DNA of 64,000 nucleotides from Centropus unirufus. Its lineage: Eukaryota; Chordata; Aves; Cuculiformes; Centropidae. Under the pieces are notes generated by a model. The model saw only the letters and a list, made by a program, of their open reading frames with translations, searched no databases and was not told where the DNA came from. The position numbers and the translations under genes are program-made. How positions within the stretch are numbered: the first letter of the stretch is position 1; every line of letters begins with the position of its first letter. Positions 37,601 through 49,600 of this stretch are shown one piece after another. The stretch is from positions 1,188-65,187 of the forward strand of contig VYZI01001117.1 in assembly GCA_013397695.1 (NCBI GenBank), read 5' to 3'.

Positions 37601-40600
37601 GTCCTCAGAGGCTGGTGGAAAGGCTGCCCAGCCCTAGAGCTTTGCTCACAAAGGAATCCTTAGGGATCGAGCTTGTTCTGAAAGATCTTCACCTTATGGC
37701 AGGGAGTCCTTCTCGGCCAGTGGAGGCAGAGCCAAGGTTGGCCAGAAGGCACCTCCTGGTGCTGAGCTTGGATTGGAGGGGTTGGTGTTGCAGGACTTCG
37801 GAGGTCACTGCTGGGGCTTGGGTTATTGAAGCAAGAGGAGCATCTCTTGGGTTGGCATTTTCAGCACCGTGGGAGAGACTTGGAATCCCCAGACGAGGAA
37901 CTGAGCAGGAAGGACCAGAAGTGGCTCCTGGGATGTGGGGATGGGGCAGAAACCCCTCCACCCTCTGTAACGCCTTTCCTTGGTGACAGGTTGTGTGATT
38001 CAAGTGGGTTTGTTCCTCCTGGGTGGGGAATGGCTCCTGGTTCTCTGTCACTGGTCACTTGTAAGGAGCCTTTGCTGGTGGCTCCTTACCAGGTGAAGAG
38101 GTTTTTTTTTGCTGAGCCTGAGTGTAGATGAATTATTTTTATCCACGCTGAGAGCTTAGGATTGTTCTTGTCTCTCAGCTCCTCTTTGCTGTGGCACAGA
38201 AATTGGAAGGGGGAAAAAAACCATCACTGCCTGACAGCTACATCTTATTCTATTAGTGCGTTTTAATTAGAACACGAGCAAGAAATGTGCCATGAATATT
38301 CATGATGAGGGTTATTAAAATGCACAATTAATCTGTGCGCTTTTTAATAACTGTATTAATGGAGAGAGGAGGTTGTTCCTATTTTTGTCTTTTCTGAATT
38401 GGAAAGTGTGCCTTAACTTGGTTCCCTGGAAAATGGGTTTATTTGAAAATGTGCCAGGATTCAGCTGGGATGTGCCAGGATTCAGCTGGCGTGTACAAAC
38501 GTAGTTCAGCTCGGGGCCACGTGAGTTTTGACACAGTCTGGGTTGTGGACTTGGAGGTAGGGTTTCTTCGCCTGGGACTGCACATGCTCTGTGCCCAGGG
38601 CTGAGGGAGGGTTCGAGGGTAACGGAGGTGCCTGAGGGACATCACCCAGGGAGCCCAGCAGCTCCCGAGGGCAGCAAACCCATCGCTGGATGCTGAAGGT
38701 GCTTCTGACCATCCCTGGCCTCACCAGCCGAGCTGCTGGGACAGCAGGGTCCAAGAGCTTTGGAAAGGTCCCTGGTGGAAAAGGACCTGGGGTGCTGGTT
38801 GGCAGTGGGTGAACATGAACCAGTGGTGGCCCAGGTGGCCAAGAAGGCCAACAGCATCCTGGCTTGGATCAGCCATGGTGTGGCCAGCAGGAGGAGGGAG
38901 GGGTTCATTCTCCCTGTACTCAGAGCCGTGGAGGCTGCACCTCAAATCTGGGTTCAGTTCTGGGCCCCTCACTCCAAAAAGGACCTTGAGGTTCTGGAGC
39001 ATCCAGAGAAGGGAACGGAGCTGGGGAAGGGGCTGGAGAACAAGGGTTGTGAGGAGCAGCTGAGGGAGCTGGGGTTGTTTTACGTGCAGAAGAGGAGGCT
39101 GAGGGGAGACCTCATCACTCTCTGCAGCTCCTCAAAGGGAGGTTGGAGTGAGGTGGGGGCTGGGCTCATCTCCCAAGTGACAAGGGATAGGTGAGGAAAT
39201 GCCCTCAAGTTGTGCTAGGGGAGGTTTAAACTGGATATTAGGAAAAATTTCTCTACTGATGGAGTGGTGAAGCCCCGGCAGAGGCTGCCCAGGGCAAGGG
39301 TGGAGTCTCCATCCCTGGAGGGGTTCAAAACCCTCGTAGACGTGGCACTTTGGGCCATGGTTTAGCGGGGCTGGTGAGGTTGGACTGGATGAGCTTGGAG
39401 GTCTTTTCCATCCTTTACAATTCTACGGTGCCCTTGGGCAAGCGCCAGCATGGGGCTGCCCCAGCAGTGTCCTTCACTCCCCGGACTTCCCAGCTTCTCC
39501 ATCTTCCCCTCGCTGTGTTTGGGCCGAGCCAGGCGGTGCCTGCGGGAAGCAAGGCTCTAGGGCACGGCTGGGGAAAGCCTGTTTGATGGTGGCACCACCT
39601 CTGGGGCTTTTTATGGTGTGAGTGTAGCAAGACCCTGCTGATGGAGGCTTCTCCAGAACCGCCAGCCTTTGGCCAAGCTCCAGGACTTCACAGGGCTGGC
39701 CGAGGGCCTGGGCTGCCAAATTTTAGATCCTTAGTCCGATAGGAAGGAAGGGAAGAGCAGGTTGGCATTGAACATAGGCCAGATGCCAGGAGGCGAAAGA
39801 GGGCAGTCTGTTTTTTCCTGGCTCCATCCCAGAAATCCCTGAATTCTTATAAAACACCTGCAGGTTAAAACTGGGAGATTTTTGCTGGCACCTTTCATGC
39901 TGGTGGCTGCAGCTCAGGGAAGGTGTGAGCCTGTTTTTTCCAGCAGGCATTGGACAGGGGGTTGGCTCCACCATGGCACGTTGGCATGAGCGCGTTCGGA
40001 GGTGATGGAGCCTTTGGAGCCACTTCCAGCACCGTGCAGGAGATCCATAACCTCGCTTCACCTTGGCAGCTGTGCAACCACATGAACGTGGGTGTCTGGA
40101 GAGGAAAAAAAAAGGGGTTTTGGGGTTTCCCTGGAGGTTGGTTTGCTCTTGTGGGATTGTTGTGTCCAGAGAACGGCAACGGAGCTGGAGAAGGGTTTAG
40201 AGCACAAACCTCGTGAGGAGCCATGGAGGAAGCTGGGGTTGTTTAGTCTGGAGAAGAGGAGGCTGAGGGGAGACCTCATGGAAGGAAGTTGGAGTGGGGT
40301 TGGGCTCTGCTCCCTGGCAGCCAGCGACAGGACGAGGGGAAATGATCTCAAGGTGTGCCAGGGGAGATTTAGGTTGGATATCGGGAGGGATTTCTTCATA
40401 GAAAGGGTTGTCAAGCATTGGCAGAGGCTTGGGTCACCATCCCTGGAGGGGTTTAAGAGTAGATGCCATACTTGGTGACAAGGTCTGGCAGAGGACTTAG
40501 CAGGGCTGGATCAGTGTTTGGTCTCAATGGTCATAGAAGTCTTTTCCAACCAAAACCATCCTGTCCTTCTAGGACCTGGCCACCCCCATCCCTGCAGCTG

Positions 40601-43600
40601 GTTGCGTGCCACAGCGCTGATGCGGGGAGGGAGGGCTTCCCTTCTGGATCCTGCTCTGCTGGTACAGGGAAGGTGGGAGCTGCTTGGCCCCATCTCCACG
40701 TCACCCCAGGTGTAAGATAGGGTTGCCTGGGATTAAACCAGGCCCTGGGGGATCAGCTCTTCTTCCACAGCCTGCACCACCAGCTCCCAGGGCACTTTTG
40801 ACCCCTTTTTGGTGGCACCATGACATGGCAGAAGTTCACAGTGAGGGTTTCTCTGTGTCTAGGGATTGTGTCAGCCTCTTGGCCTCAGCTTTTGTCGCTG
40901 GTACCACACTCAGCCTCCACTTCACTCGTTGCCTGGGGACATCTGGCCATGTTGGGATATTTATTTCCCCAGGAATTCAGGCAGTTTATCCTGGGCTTCC
41001 AAGCACCCAAACTCCCTGCAGACCCCCCGAGCCTGCCCCATTGAACATCCCCTCCCAGCTCATCCTGACCTGGGGATGCTCCTCTGCTCTCGGGTGGCTT
41101 AGAGACAGCACCGGGTGGCTCTGCCGGAGGGGAGGGTGACTCAGGACTTGGGTGCCCATCCTGGCTGCAGGGGTGGGCGTGGAGATTGGCACCCCCAGGA
41201 TTAAGGTGAAAGAGGGGAGATTGAGGTGAGATCTTGGGCAGAAATGTTTGCTGTGAGGATGGGGAGGCCCTGGCCCAGGTTGCCCAGAGCAGTGGTGGCT
41301 GCCCCATCCCTGGAGGTGTTGAAGGCCAGGTTGGATGGGGCTTGGAGCCACCAGATCCAGTAGAAGGTGCCCATGGCAGGTGGGTGGAACTCGCTGGGCT
41401 TTGAGGTCCCTTCCAACCCAAACCATTCCATGATTCTCCACCCCACTTTCCCTCTGGCTTTGCCCCTCGGGGTCTCTGGTCACAGCCAAAGCCTGGTCGC
41501 TACCGCAAGCCTCACCCCCGCAGCGCGAGGGAATGACGCAGCCAAGGAGGTCTGGGGCTGCGGCTCCTGCTCGAGGCTTCACCCTGGCTGCTGGGGAGCT
41601 TGAAAAACACCCATGAAAGCAAAATGAATAGAAAGAGCGTTTCTGCCTCCTCAGTTGGTGTTTGCAGGGTATGCAGATGCGTTGCTTTAGAAAAACACAT
41701 TAGCAAAGCAAAAGTTTATTCTAGGAAGTAGGAGGTGGGAGAATTGGCAGTAATTCTCCCTAGTATCCAAGGTATTATTAGAGGCTTATCCCTGCTCTGC
41801 ACAGTAATCACATTGGAAATTTTTGATTAGAAAACAAAATCTAGATGAGGGATTATGAATATTCATTAGGTGTGGAGATTAATATGCATAATTATGCAAA
41901 TTAGACAGCAATTAAACACCAATTCTCTAGGGAAATGATTAACACAAAGGCGCAGAAATAGAAGGATGTAATTTGAAAGAAGTTTCTGGTTAAATGAACA
42001 GTAAGGGGAGCGGAGGAGACAAATGCTCGGCGTGTTTGCCATGAAAATCAGCTTGACTGGAATGGAATGGAATGGAAAGGGAGCACATCCTGCTCCCACC
42101 CCGTGTCCCTGCTCCCACCCCGTGTCCCTGCTCCCACCCCGTGTCCCTGCTTCCATCCCGTGTCCCTGCTTCCATCCCGTGTCCCTGCTCCCATCCTGTG
42201 TCCCTGCTCTCCACCACCCTGGGCCTCCACAGTCCTCGCTGGGTGTTCACTTCTGCTCCTGCAGGAACCCTCCTGCCAGTTCCTGCTGGCACCTCAGCTG
42301 CCAGCACTGGTGTGGAGGGGGTCCCTGGGGAGCCCCTGGGGCTGGGGGTGGCACTGGGTGATGGTGGGTGTCCAGAGCTGGTGTGGAGGGGGTCCCTGGG
42401 GTGGCACTGGGTGATGCTGGATGCCCAGAGACAGCACAGAGGGGGTCCCTGGGGCTGGGGGTGGCACAGGGTGATGCTGGATGTTCAGAGCTGGTGTGGA
42501 GGGGGTCCCTGGGGTGGCACTGGGTGATGCCTGATGCTACCAGGAGCCGCTGTGAGAGGTTTCTCGTGCTGCTCTGTCACAAGTGGAGCCGTATTCCCCC
42601 TGCAGTGGGGCTGGGGTTTCCGTGGGGCAGGAGGTGGCTCTCACACAGCTCAGCCTCCTGCAGACCTCCTTGGAGCTGGGATTTCTCCCCATCCACCCCA
42701 GCTGAGCTCACAGGGCCTGCACAGCACAGGGCAGAACAATGCCGCCCTGGTAAATCCCTGGCTTTACCCCATGAGCCTTGGGATAAGGAGACACCAACTC
42801 ACATGGACCAGCCCCTGTTCTGGAGCAGCGGGAGGGACCAGGTGATGGTCAAGGCAGGGCTCCTTCCACACAGTCGTGGTGCCAGCTTGAATGGGGCACC
42901 ATCAGCTTTGCTGATGCGACTACCTGGATTTTTTTTTGTCCTGGAGAATGTTCTCCATCTCCCCTGGGTGCCTTGCGTGCTGGTAGCCCAAGAGGCATAG
43001 CCTGGGTGGACCTGGCAGATGATGAAAGGAGATGATTTCCTACCACAGTCTGTGTGCTGGCGCATTGCAAAACCCTCCTGTTTGGTCCCTTGCCCAGTAG
43101 GGGTTGGATCCCCTTTGCCAAGGATACACTTGGGAGGGCAGAGCACCTTCTTCTGCAGGAGAACAGGGGGCTCCAGTGACAAACACCCTTGAACAAGTGT
43201 GGCTAAGCCATAGGTAACCTTAGCTTCGCCAGCACAGAGAGGACGTGGAGCTCTTGGAGTCCAGAGGAGGTCACGGATTTGATCCAAGGNNNNNNNNNNN
43301 NNNNNNNNNNNNNNNNNNNNNNNNNNNNNNNNNNNNNNNNNNNNNNNNNNNNNNNNNNNNNNNNNNNNNNNNNNNNNNNNNNNNNNNNNNNNNNNNNNNN
43401 NNNNNNNNNNNNNNNNNNNNNNNNNNNNNNNNNNNNNNNNNNNNNNNNNNNNNNNNNNNNNNNNNNNNNNNNNNNNNNNNNNNNNNNNNNNNNNNNNNNN
43501 NNNNNNNNNNNNNNNNNNNNNNNNNNNNNNNNNNNNNNNNNNNNNNNNNNNNNNNNNNNNNNNNNNNNNNNNNNNNNNNNNNNNNNNNNNNNNNNNNNNC

Positions 43601-46600
43601 CTGATCCAGTGGGAGGTGTCCCTGTCCGTGGCAGGTGGAGTTGAGGGGAACTGTCTGGGCTTTGAGGTCCTTTCCAACCCAAACCATTCCATGATTTTAC
43701 CCCCAACAATTCCCTCAGGGGCTCGTTCAGGTCCGAGTGCAATGAGTAGTTGTGACCTAGCAGCACCATGGACAAAAATCCCATCCCACTGGAGCACTGG
43801 GATGAGTTTTTAATTCAAAGTCCTCTTCATCATCTTTGGGGAGAAGAGTTTCACGGCTGCTCTCTGGAATAACGTGAATTAAAATACTTGTTTCTCCTCT
43901 TCCTACTATCCCATGTTTTGAAATGTTTCCAGGCTGTGGTGGGATTTGCTTTGAAGTTTGTGGAATAAACTCCCAGCTGGAGTGGGAAGGTGAGGAGGGA
44001 GAGGGGAGGATCGGTCACGCCAAGTGGAAGTGGTTTATTAATGAAAATATTGTTTTGTTTGTAGAAGGAAGAGTTAATTTTGCGAGAACACCTTTGAGGC
44101 TTTGCTGATAAAGCAAGAGTAACCTTTGTTCTTCCTGTTTTTCCGTAGGTTTGGATGAAAGACCAGGATCAGGTTCCTGGGGAACGGGAGATCAAAACAA
44201 CTCCACATTTGACCAAGGAAGGGTAAGGACAAAGCACAAACACTGAGCTCCAACCAAAATAAACCGGGGCTTCAGCGGGGCTCCTCCGCACACTCGTTTG
44301 TGCCCAGGGTGGGTCTAACCCAAGAACAGCTTTTCTTGCCCCATTTTGGATGGGTTGGTTCTGTTAAACCTGCAGAGACAACAGTGGGAAGAGCCCCTCA
44401 ATCCCCATCTCCCCAGGCTTTGCCGCCTTGGGATGCCCCTTGGGAAGGCTTCTCCTCCAAAACCCTTCCCCACGTGTGTGGTCTCCCTGTGGCTGCTCAG
44501 GCCTTTCCCCTCCCTGTGCTTGGCTTTGGCACAGGGAAAGGTCCCCAAGGAGGGTCAAGTCCAAGCGGGATGAGGGATCTCACCCGAGGGGCTGTGCCTT
44601 TGGCAAAGCTCATGGAGTGCCCACCAGGCACAGCGCTGGGAGCCGGAGGGGCCAACCAGGGCTTGGTATGGGCCGAATCTTCATCCTCCTTGGGGCTGGA
44701 GAGCACAGGAAGGGTTTTACTGGGAAGGAGTTCAGGATGCAACAGTGCTTAACTGGGGCAAAAGGGGAAGAGAGAGGAGGGGAAGAGAGACAAGTCATTA
44801 ACTTCATTGAAATCTTGTTTTTTTGACAGAGGCTCATGTTTTAATGGGTTCATGTGATTCATTTTTGCGTGGGCTCCTTTCCCTTCCCTTGGGTCAGAGT
44901 GGACACTGCTGTCATTTCTCACCTTTCCAGGTTGTCACCTGGCCCCTTCGCCCGCTGGCCGGGATGGAGCAAACCTTACGTGTCCCTCCTTTGGTGCCAC
45001 ATCCCCTCCCAGCGCTGCAGCCTTGTGGCTGCTGCCCTGCTCTCCCCCTCCATGAGGGAGAAGTCATTCCCGTGCCCTTTCCATGAGGACCCTTTGACGT
45101 TGCCCTTCCCAGAGACCGAGCTCCCATAGCCTCGTGGTTCGGCACTTGGCGTCCCTCCACGCCAGGCTCTAACCCTGCCCTCTTGCTTCAGCAGGGCTAT
45201 GGCGAAGGGCCCCACTACGGCGAGCACAGGGACCTGCCGTCCCACAACAGCATCTCTTCATCAGCATTCCTGGGAGCTGGACTAGTGGGTGAGTGCCTCT
45301 AAGCATGTGTAAGGTCAAAGCAGGGGAAATACAGCCGGACACGTGGGGTGGGAGCATTTGGTGGTGTTGCTGCTCTGGGTGTCAGACCCTTGCGGGGTGT
45401 CTTCAGGCCTGGGGTGTGTGATAGGTGCCGTGTTCTACGTGTGGGATCGGGCTGTGAATGGATCGAGAGTGGCACTGAGGAGGAGGACGTGGGGTGCTGG
45501 GGGATGAGAAGCTCAACGTGAGCTGACAATGAGCGCTCACAGCCCAGAAACCACCCGTGTCCCGGGCCCATCCAGAGCAGTGGGGCCAGCAGGGCCAGGG
45601 AGGGGATTCTGCCCCTCTGCTCTGCTCCGTGAGATCCCACCCGGAGCCCTGGGGCCAGTTCTGGAGTCCTCAATATGAGAAGGACATGGAGCTGTTGGAA
45701 CGGGTCCAGAGGAGGCCACAGAGATGATCCGAGGGCTGAAACACCTCCTGTATGAGGCCAGGCTGAGAGAATTGGGGTTGTTGAGCCTGGAGAAGAGAAG
45801 GGAAGGCCTTGGAGCAGCTTCCAGTGCTGAAAGGGGCTCCAGGAAAGCTGGGGAGGGGCTCTTGGTCAGGAATTGCAGGAATAGGATGAGGGGGAATGGT
45901 TATCAACTGAAAGAGGGGCAATTGAGATGAGATCTTAGGGAGAAAAGTTTTGGTGTGAGGGTGGGGAGGCCCTGGCCCAGGTTGCCCAGAGCAGCGGTGG
46001 CTGCCCCATCCCTGGAGCTGTTGAAGGCCAGGTTGGATGGGGCTTGGAGCCCCTGATCCAGTGGAAAATGTCCCTGCCCATGGCAAGGTGGGTGAAACCG
46101 GATGGGCTTTAAGGTCTCTTCGTACTCAAACCATTCTGTGTTTTCTTCCTGCTTTACAGTAGCTCCCAGAGGCAATAGTGGAGGTTGTGATCCGTGCTCT
46201 GCTGGCACGGGATGGGCTGAATTTATTCCTTGGAGCTGGTAATTAAGGGTGCAAAAGCACCAGGAGTGAAGGAGGGAAAAGACCAGCTCCTGCCTGCTCT
46301 GCTGTCCCGCCTCGCAGCTCCTGTCTCTGCAGAGCTGGAGGCTGGAGCTGTAGAGGGGGGTGGACACCTCTTGGTGTGTCCTACAAAACTCTGGCAGCCC
46401 TGTCCAGCTCCTCCACCCCCTGCCACAACTGAGGAGCGTGGGGAACTCACAGGGCCCAGCGAGTGGCCTGTGGCCCCACCAGCTCTGCTGGAGAGAGGGA
46501 TCCTGTGGGGCTGGATGCATGTGGCAATTTACCCAGTTACTTCTCTGAGCTCGGGGGTGGGAGGAGAGATTAAGAGCAGAAAATATCCATCCTGAAGGGA

Positions 46601-49600
46601 TTAGACAGCTCTAATGACATTAGGTCAGGAATTGGGGTTAGCCCTGCCCACCTCTGCCCACACAGAGATGGTTCAAACCGTGTGGAAGGAGCGGTGCTGG
46701 GGCAGGGCGATGTTTGCCTGTGCTTTGAAGGGTGAGCTACAAGAGGGAATTGTGTTTGAACCAGAAAATCCCCACCACTGTGGGAGGTTCCTCCTGCTCA
46801 GAAAGGGGAAGAGAGGAGCAGGGTCGTGCTGCGAAGGCAGCAGCCGCACCTTTGCTGTGCCTGGCTCGGGTCTGGCGCAAGGGGGTCCCTCTTAGCTCTT
46901 CTCCTTTGTTTCACTCCTCTTCCCATTGGGGGAATGTTGTTTAATTCCATGCATTAAGGAAGGAAGAGCATTTTCCCAGCAGCTCCCCCCCGTCCCTCTG
47001 CAAGGACGGTTACTCCTTCTCTTCTTCTGCCCCAGGAAGATGTAAGCAAAGCAGAAGAGATGTTTCTTAATCAAACGGGGGAGCCTTGATGCAGTTCCTC
47101 AGGGCTCCTCGGGGGGATGCGGGGGGGGGACCCATCCCAGCCCATCCCACGCCTGCAGCCAAGGCAGCCTTGAGAGTTTCCAGCTCAGAAGGAGCTGCCC
47201 GAGGAGGAGCACGGAGGTTTCTCCTTTGATGTGTGCAGGGAAGACGCGTTTGGCTTCCTCTCAAAGGCAGGGCTCCCACTTTTTGGCAAGCTCTGTGGCA
47301 CTCCCCGGCAAAGCTGCGAGCCCAGCCGGTCCCCAGCACGTGGAGCTGGAGCCTCAGGGTGATTTCCACCCCTGGCCTTGGTGGTGGAGGCCAAGCAAGA
47401 CTGGTGGCCACGCACCATGCCCAGGCCCCAAGTGCCTGCTGGGTCTGCTTCTCCCTGTACTGGGACGAGGTCTTGGCTGCTGCTCCCAGGTCAGCACCAG
47501 GAGCTCCACCACCAACGCAGGAGAGGCTTGGAGAGCATCCAGGAGGGCAGGGGCTCCTCACCTTGCCAAGTGGCTTTTGTTCCTAAAATCGAATGTGATG
47601 AGGGTGGAAAATGTCGATTCGTGGAGCAGGTTCCAAAGTAGTGAAGTTTTGCTTTGCCCCTTTGCTTGTTTGCTGAGAAGGATGGACTGGAGGAAGAGCA
47701 TGGGTGGGATTTTCTCTTCCTCTTCACTACGCTGCTTCGGAAATCTTTTCAAGTGGAAAAATGGTAAGTGGAGGGGGAGAGAAAAGAGGAGAGAGGAACA
47801 GTCATTCTTCTGCATTCATGTAGCGTACTTTGGAAGGAAAAGCACTGATTCTTGTTCGACTGTCGTGGTATTTGGGGCTTAGGGCTGTTCTTTGGATGAA
47901 GGGAGAGCATCCGGGATGATGGGAGCTTGGCTTTGGGAGGCACTTTGAGGGCAGAGCAGGAGATGGGGGCACTGACACTGGGTGCTGCTCTCAGAGCCAG
48001 CCTCCCTTGCCCTCGAGGCTCCCCAGGAGCTGTGGGTGGTGCCGCTCAGGCACTGTAGGAAGGGGACAGTGCAAGGGTTGTCTTCAGTCAGATACTTCCT
48101 AAACCTGAAAACCCAGAGCTGTCTGCAAGACCAACTGGGCAGGGAGCTCTGGGCTGAGTCGGAAAGGAGCTCTGGGCTGGGTTGCACTGGAAGGGATAAC
48201 CTAAATTTTAGAGAAGAGAAGGAAATAAATCCCTGACTGTAATAGAAATCCCAGGGATCAGTGAACCTGGGAAGCAGGGTTGCAACAGCAGTGCCTGCGA
48301 GCTCCATCACTCCCTCCTCCGAGTTCCCAACCTTTGAACCCTTGGTGCTGCTCCCTGGAGGATGGGACACATCCTGGTGAGGTCCGAGCATCCCAGCCTC
48401 GAGGAGGAAGAGAGGAGAAGAACATCACTGGCTGCCCAGGGTGGTGCCAGGACACTGCGTGGTGACAGAACAGCTCATCCCAGAGGCTGAAGAGGCCTTT
48501 TCTGTTTGTTTTATGTCCCAGTCCTCACCATTAGCCACTCTTACACCATTCATCTTCAGCAGGGGCAGGCGGAGGGGATTGCTTAAACAGCAAGGAAACT
48601 GATAAGCCATAACAGATTTCTTTCTAGTAATTATTTCTAGTAATTAGCTCCTTTTCAGAAGAGTCTTTCTAATCTTGTGTGTATTGTGGATTGAGTTCTT
48701 CCCGGACAATGGTTTTAATCTGCCCATGGACAGGGTTTGTTGCTGCTCTGGGTTTTTTAACCGTGTTTTTTCTCCCCACTTTTAATCCTTGGCTGTGTTT
48801 TTTCCTCCCTTTTTTATTTTTTTTTCCCTGGGCTGTAACTCTAATGGAATTACTGATACGGGGCTGGGAGGCAGCACGCACTGGGTGGCTGGGGTGGGGG
48901 ATGCTGGGGGGGACTCCAGTTCAGAGCGTGGGCACTGGTGTGAACTCCCTGCAGGCTGGAAGGAGCATGGAGCGCTGCACCTTGGCAGAGCACCTGCTTT
49001 CCTCCTGGCAGACACCACCAAACCCCACCAGCAACCTTGAATTGCCTTTTCTTGCCTTATTTATACACATCTTGCAAGCTGAGCTTGGCCTGGGGAGAAA
49101 AAACAGCAGAACTGCACCTAAAAGCGTGGTTTGCTGGGGTGGACGTGAGATGCTGCCATGGGCCCTGGTGCTGAGGGCAGTCCCTGCCACTGCCAGAGCT
49201 CGTGGAAACGTGAAAGAGGAATCTTTATTCCAGCACCTGTCTCTAAGCACAGGAGCAAACCTGCCTTTAGGAGGAGACAGCACAAACGGGGTGCAGGGTT
49301 TCCTCTGCAAAAGCCCTGGGAAAGGCTCCGTCTGAGCCCGGCGCAGCCAGATCTGGCAAGAGAGAACTTGCTGGGAGAGGAAAGAGGCTGGGAAATCGCT
49401 TATGAGGCAGGGTTGAAGGTAGCGTGGGCAGGCAAAGGACGGGAGAAGGAGCTGGCAGGGGTGGAAAAGGCAAGAGAGGGGATGGCAGGACTGACAGGGA
49501 AGCAATGCCATGAAGAGCTGGAAACAAATGCTTTTGGCAAGTACTTGGATGCACCTTGCTCTGCTTCGCCTTTGCATCCTAAAATTTGCAGAGGGAAATC

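Larger units (their letters stand above)
7663..44148 (+). other. TCF3: TCF3 giant intron between exons A and B (36.5 kb)
   Basis: Bounded by the exon A donor gtactg and the exon B acceptor ccgtag. Neither strand holds an ORF with a recognisable cellular domain. The content is 24 CR1 fragments, two minisatellites, a pyrimidine-rich array, one N gap, a pair of duplicated segments, a CpG-rich patch with a candidate alternative first exon near 26.1 kb, and several AT-rich putative enhancer islands. Stretches where I see no named element are 7663-9589, 13950-15800, 18340-19760, 20290-21370, 26450-27890 and 34140-34830. An intron this long in a GC-rich avian locus suggests retained regulatory content, which is inference. 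Confidence 0.85.

Noticed and set aside
42091..42204. Regularly spaced short repeats reminiscent of a CRISPR array
   Set aside because: The units abut with no unique spacers and the genome is vertebrate. It is a minisatellite.
43245..43797. Open frames spanning the N run
   Set aside because: Translations through Ns are meaningless. The flanks are CR1.
48679..49335. 218-codon open frame on the plus strand (a similar one at 47226-47882)
   Set aside because: Low-complexity hydrophobic and Trp/Gly-rich translation typical of GC-rich intron. No recognisable family.
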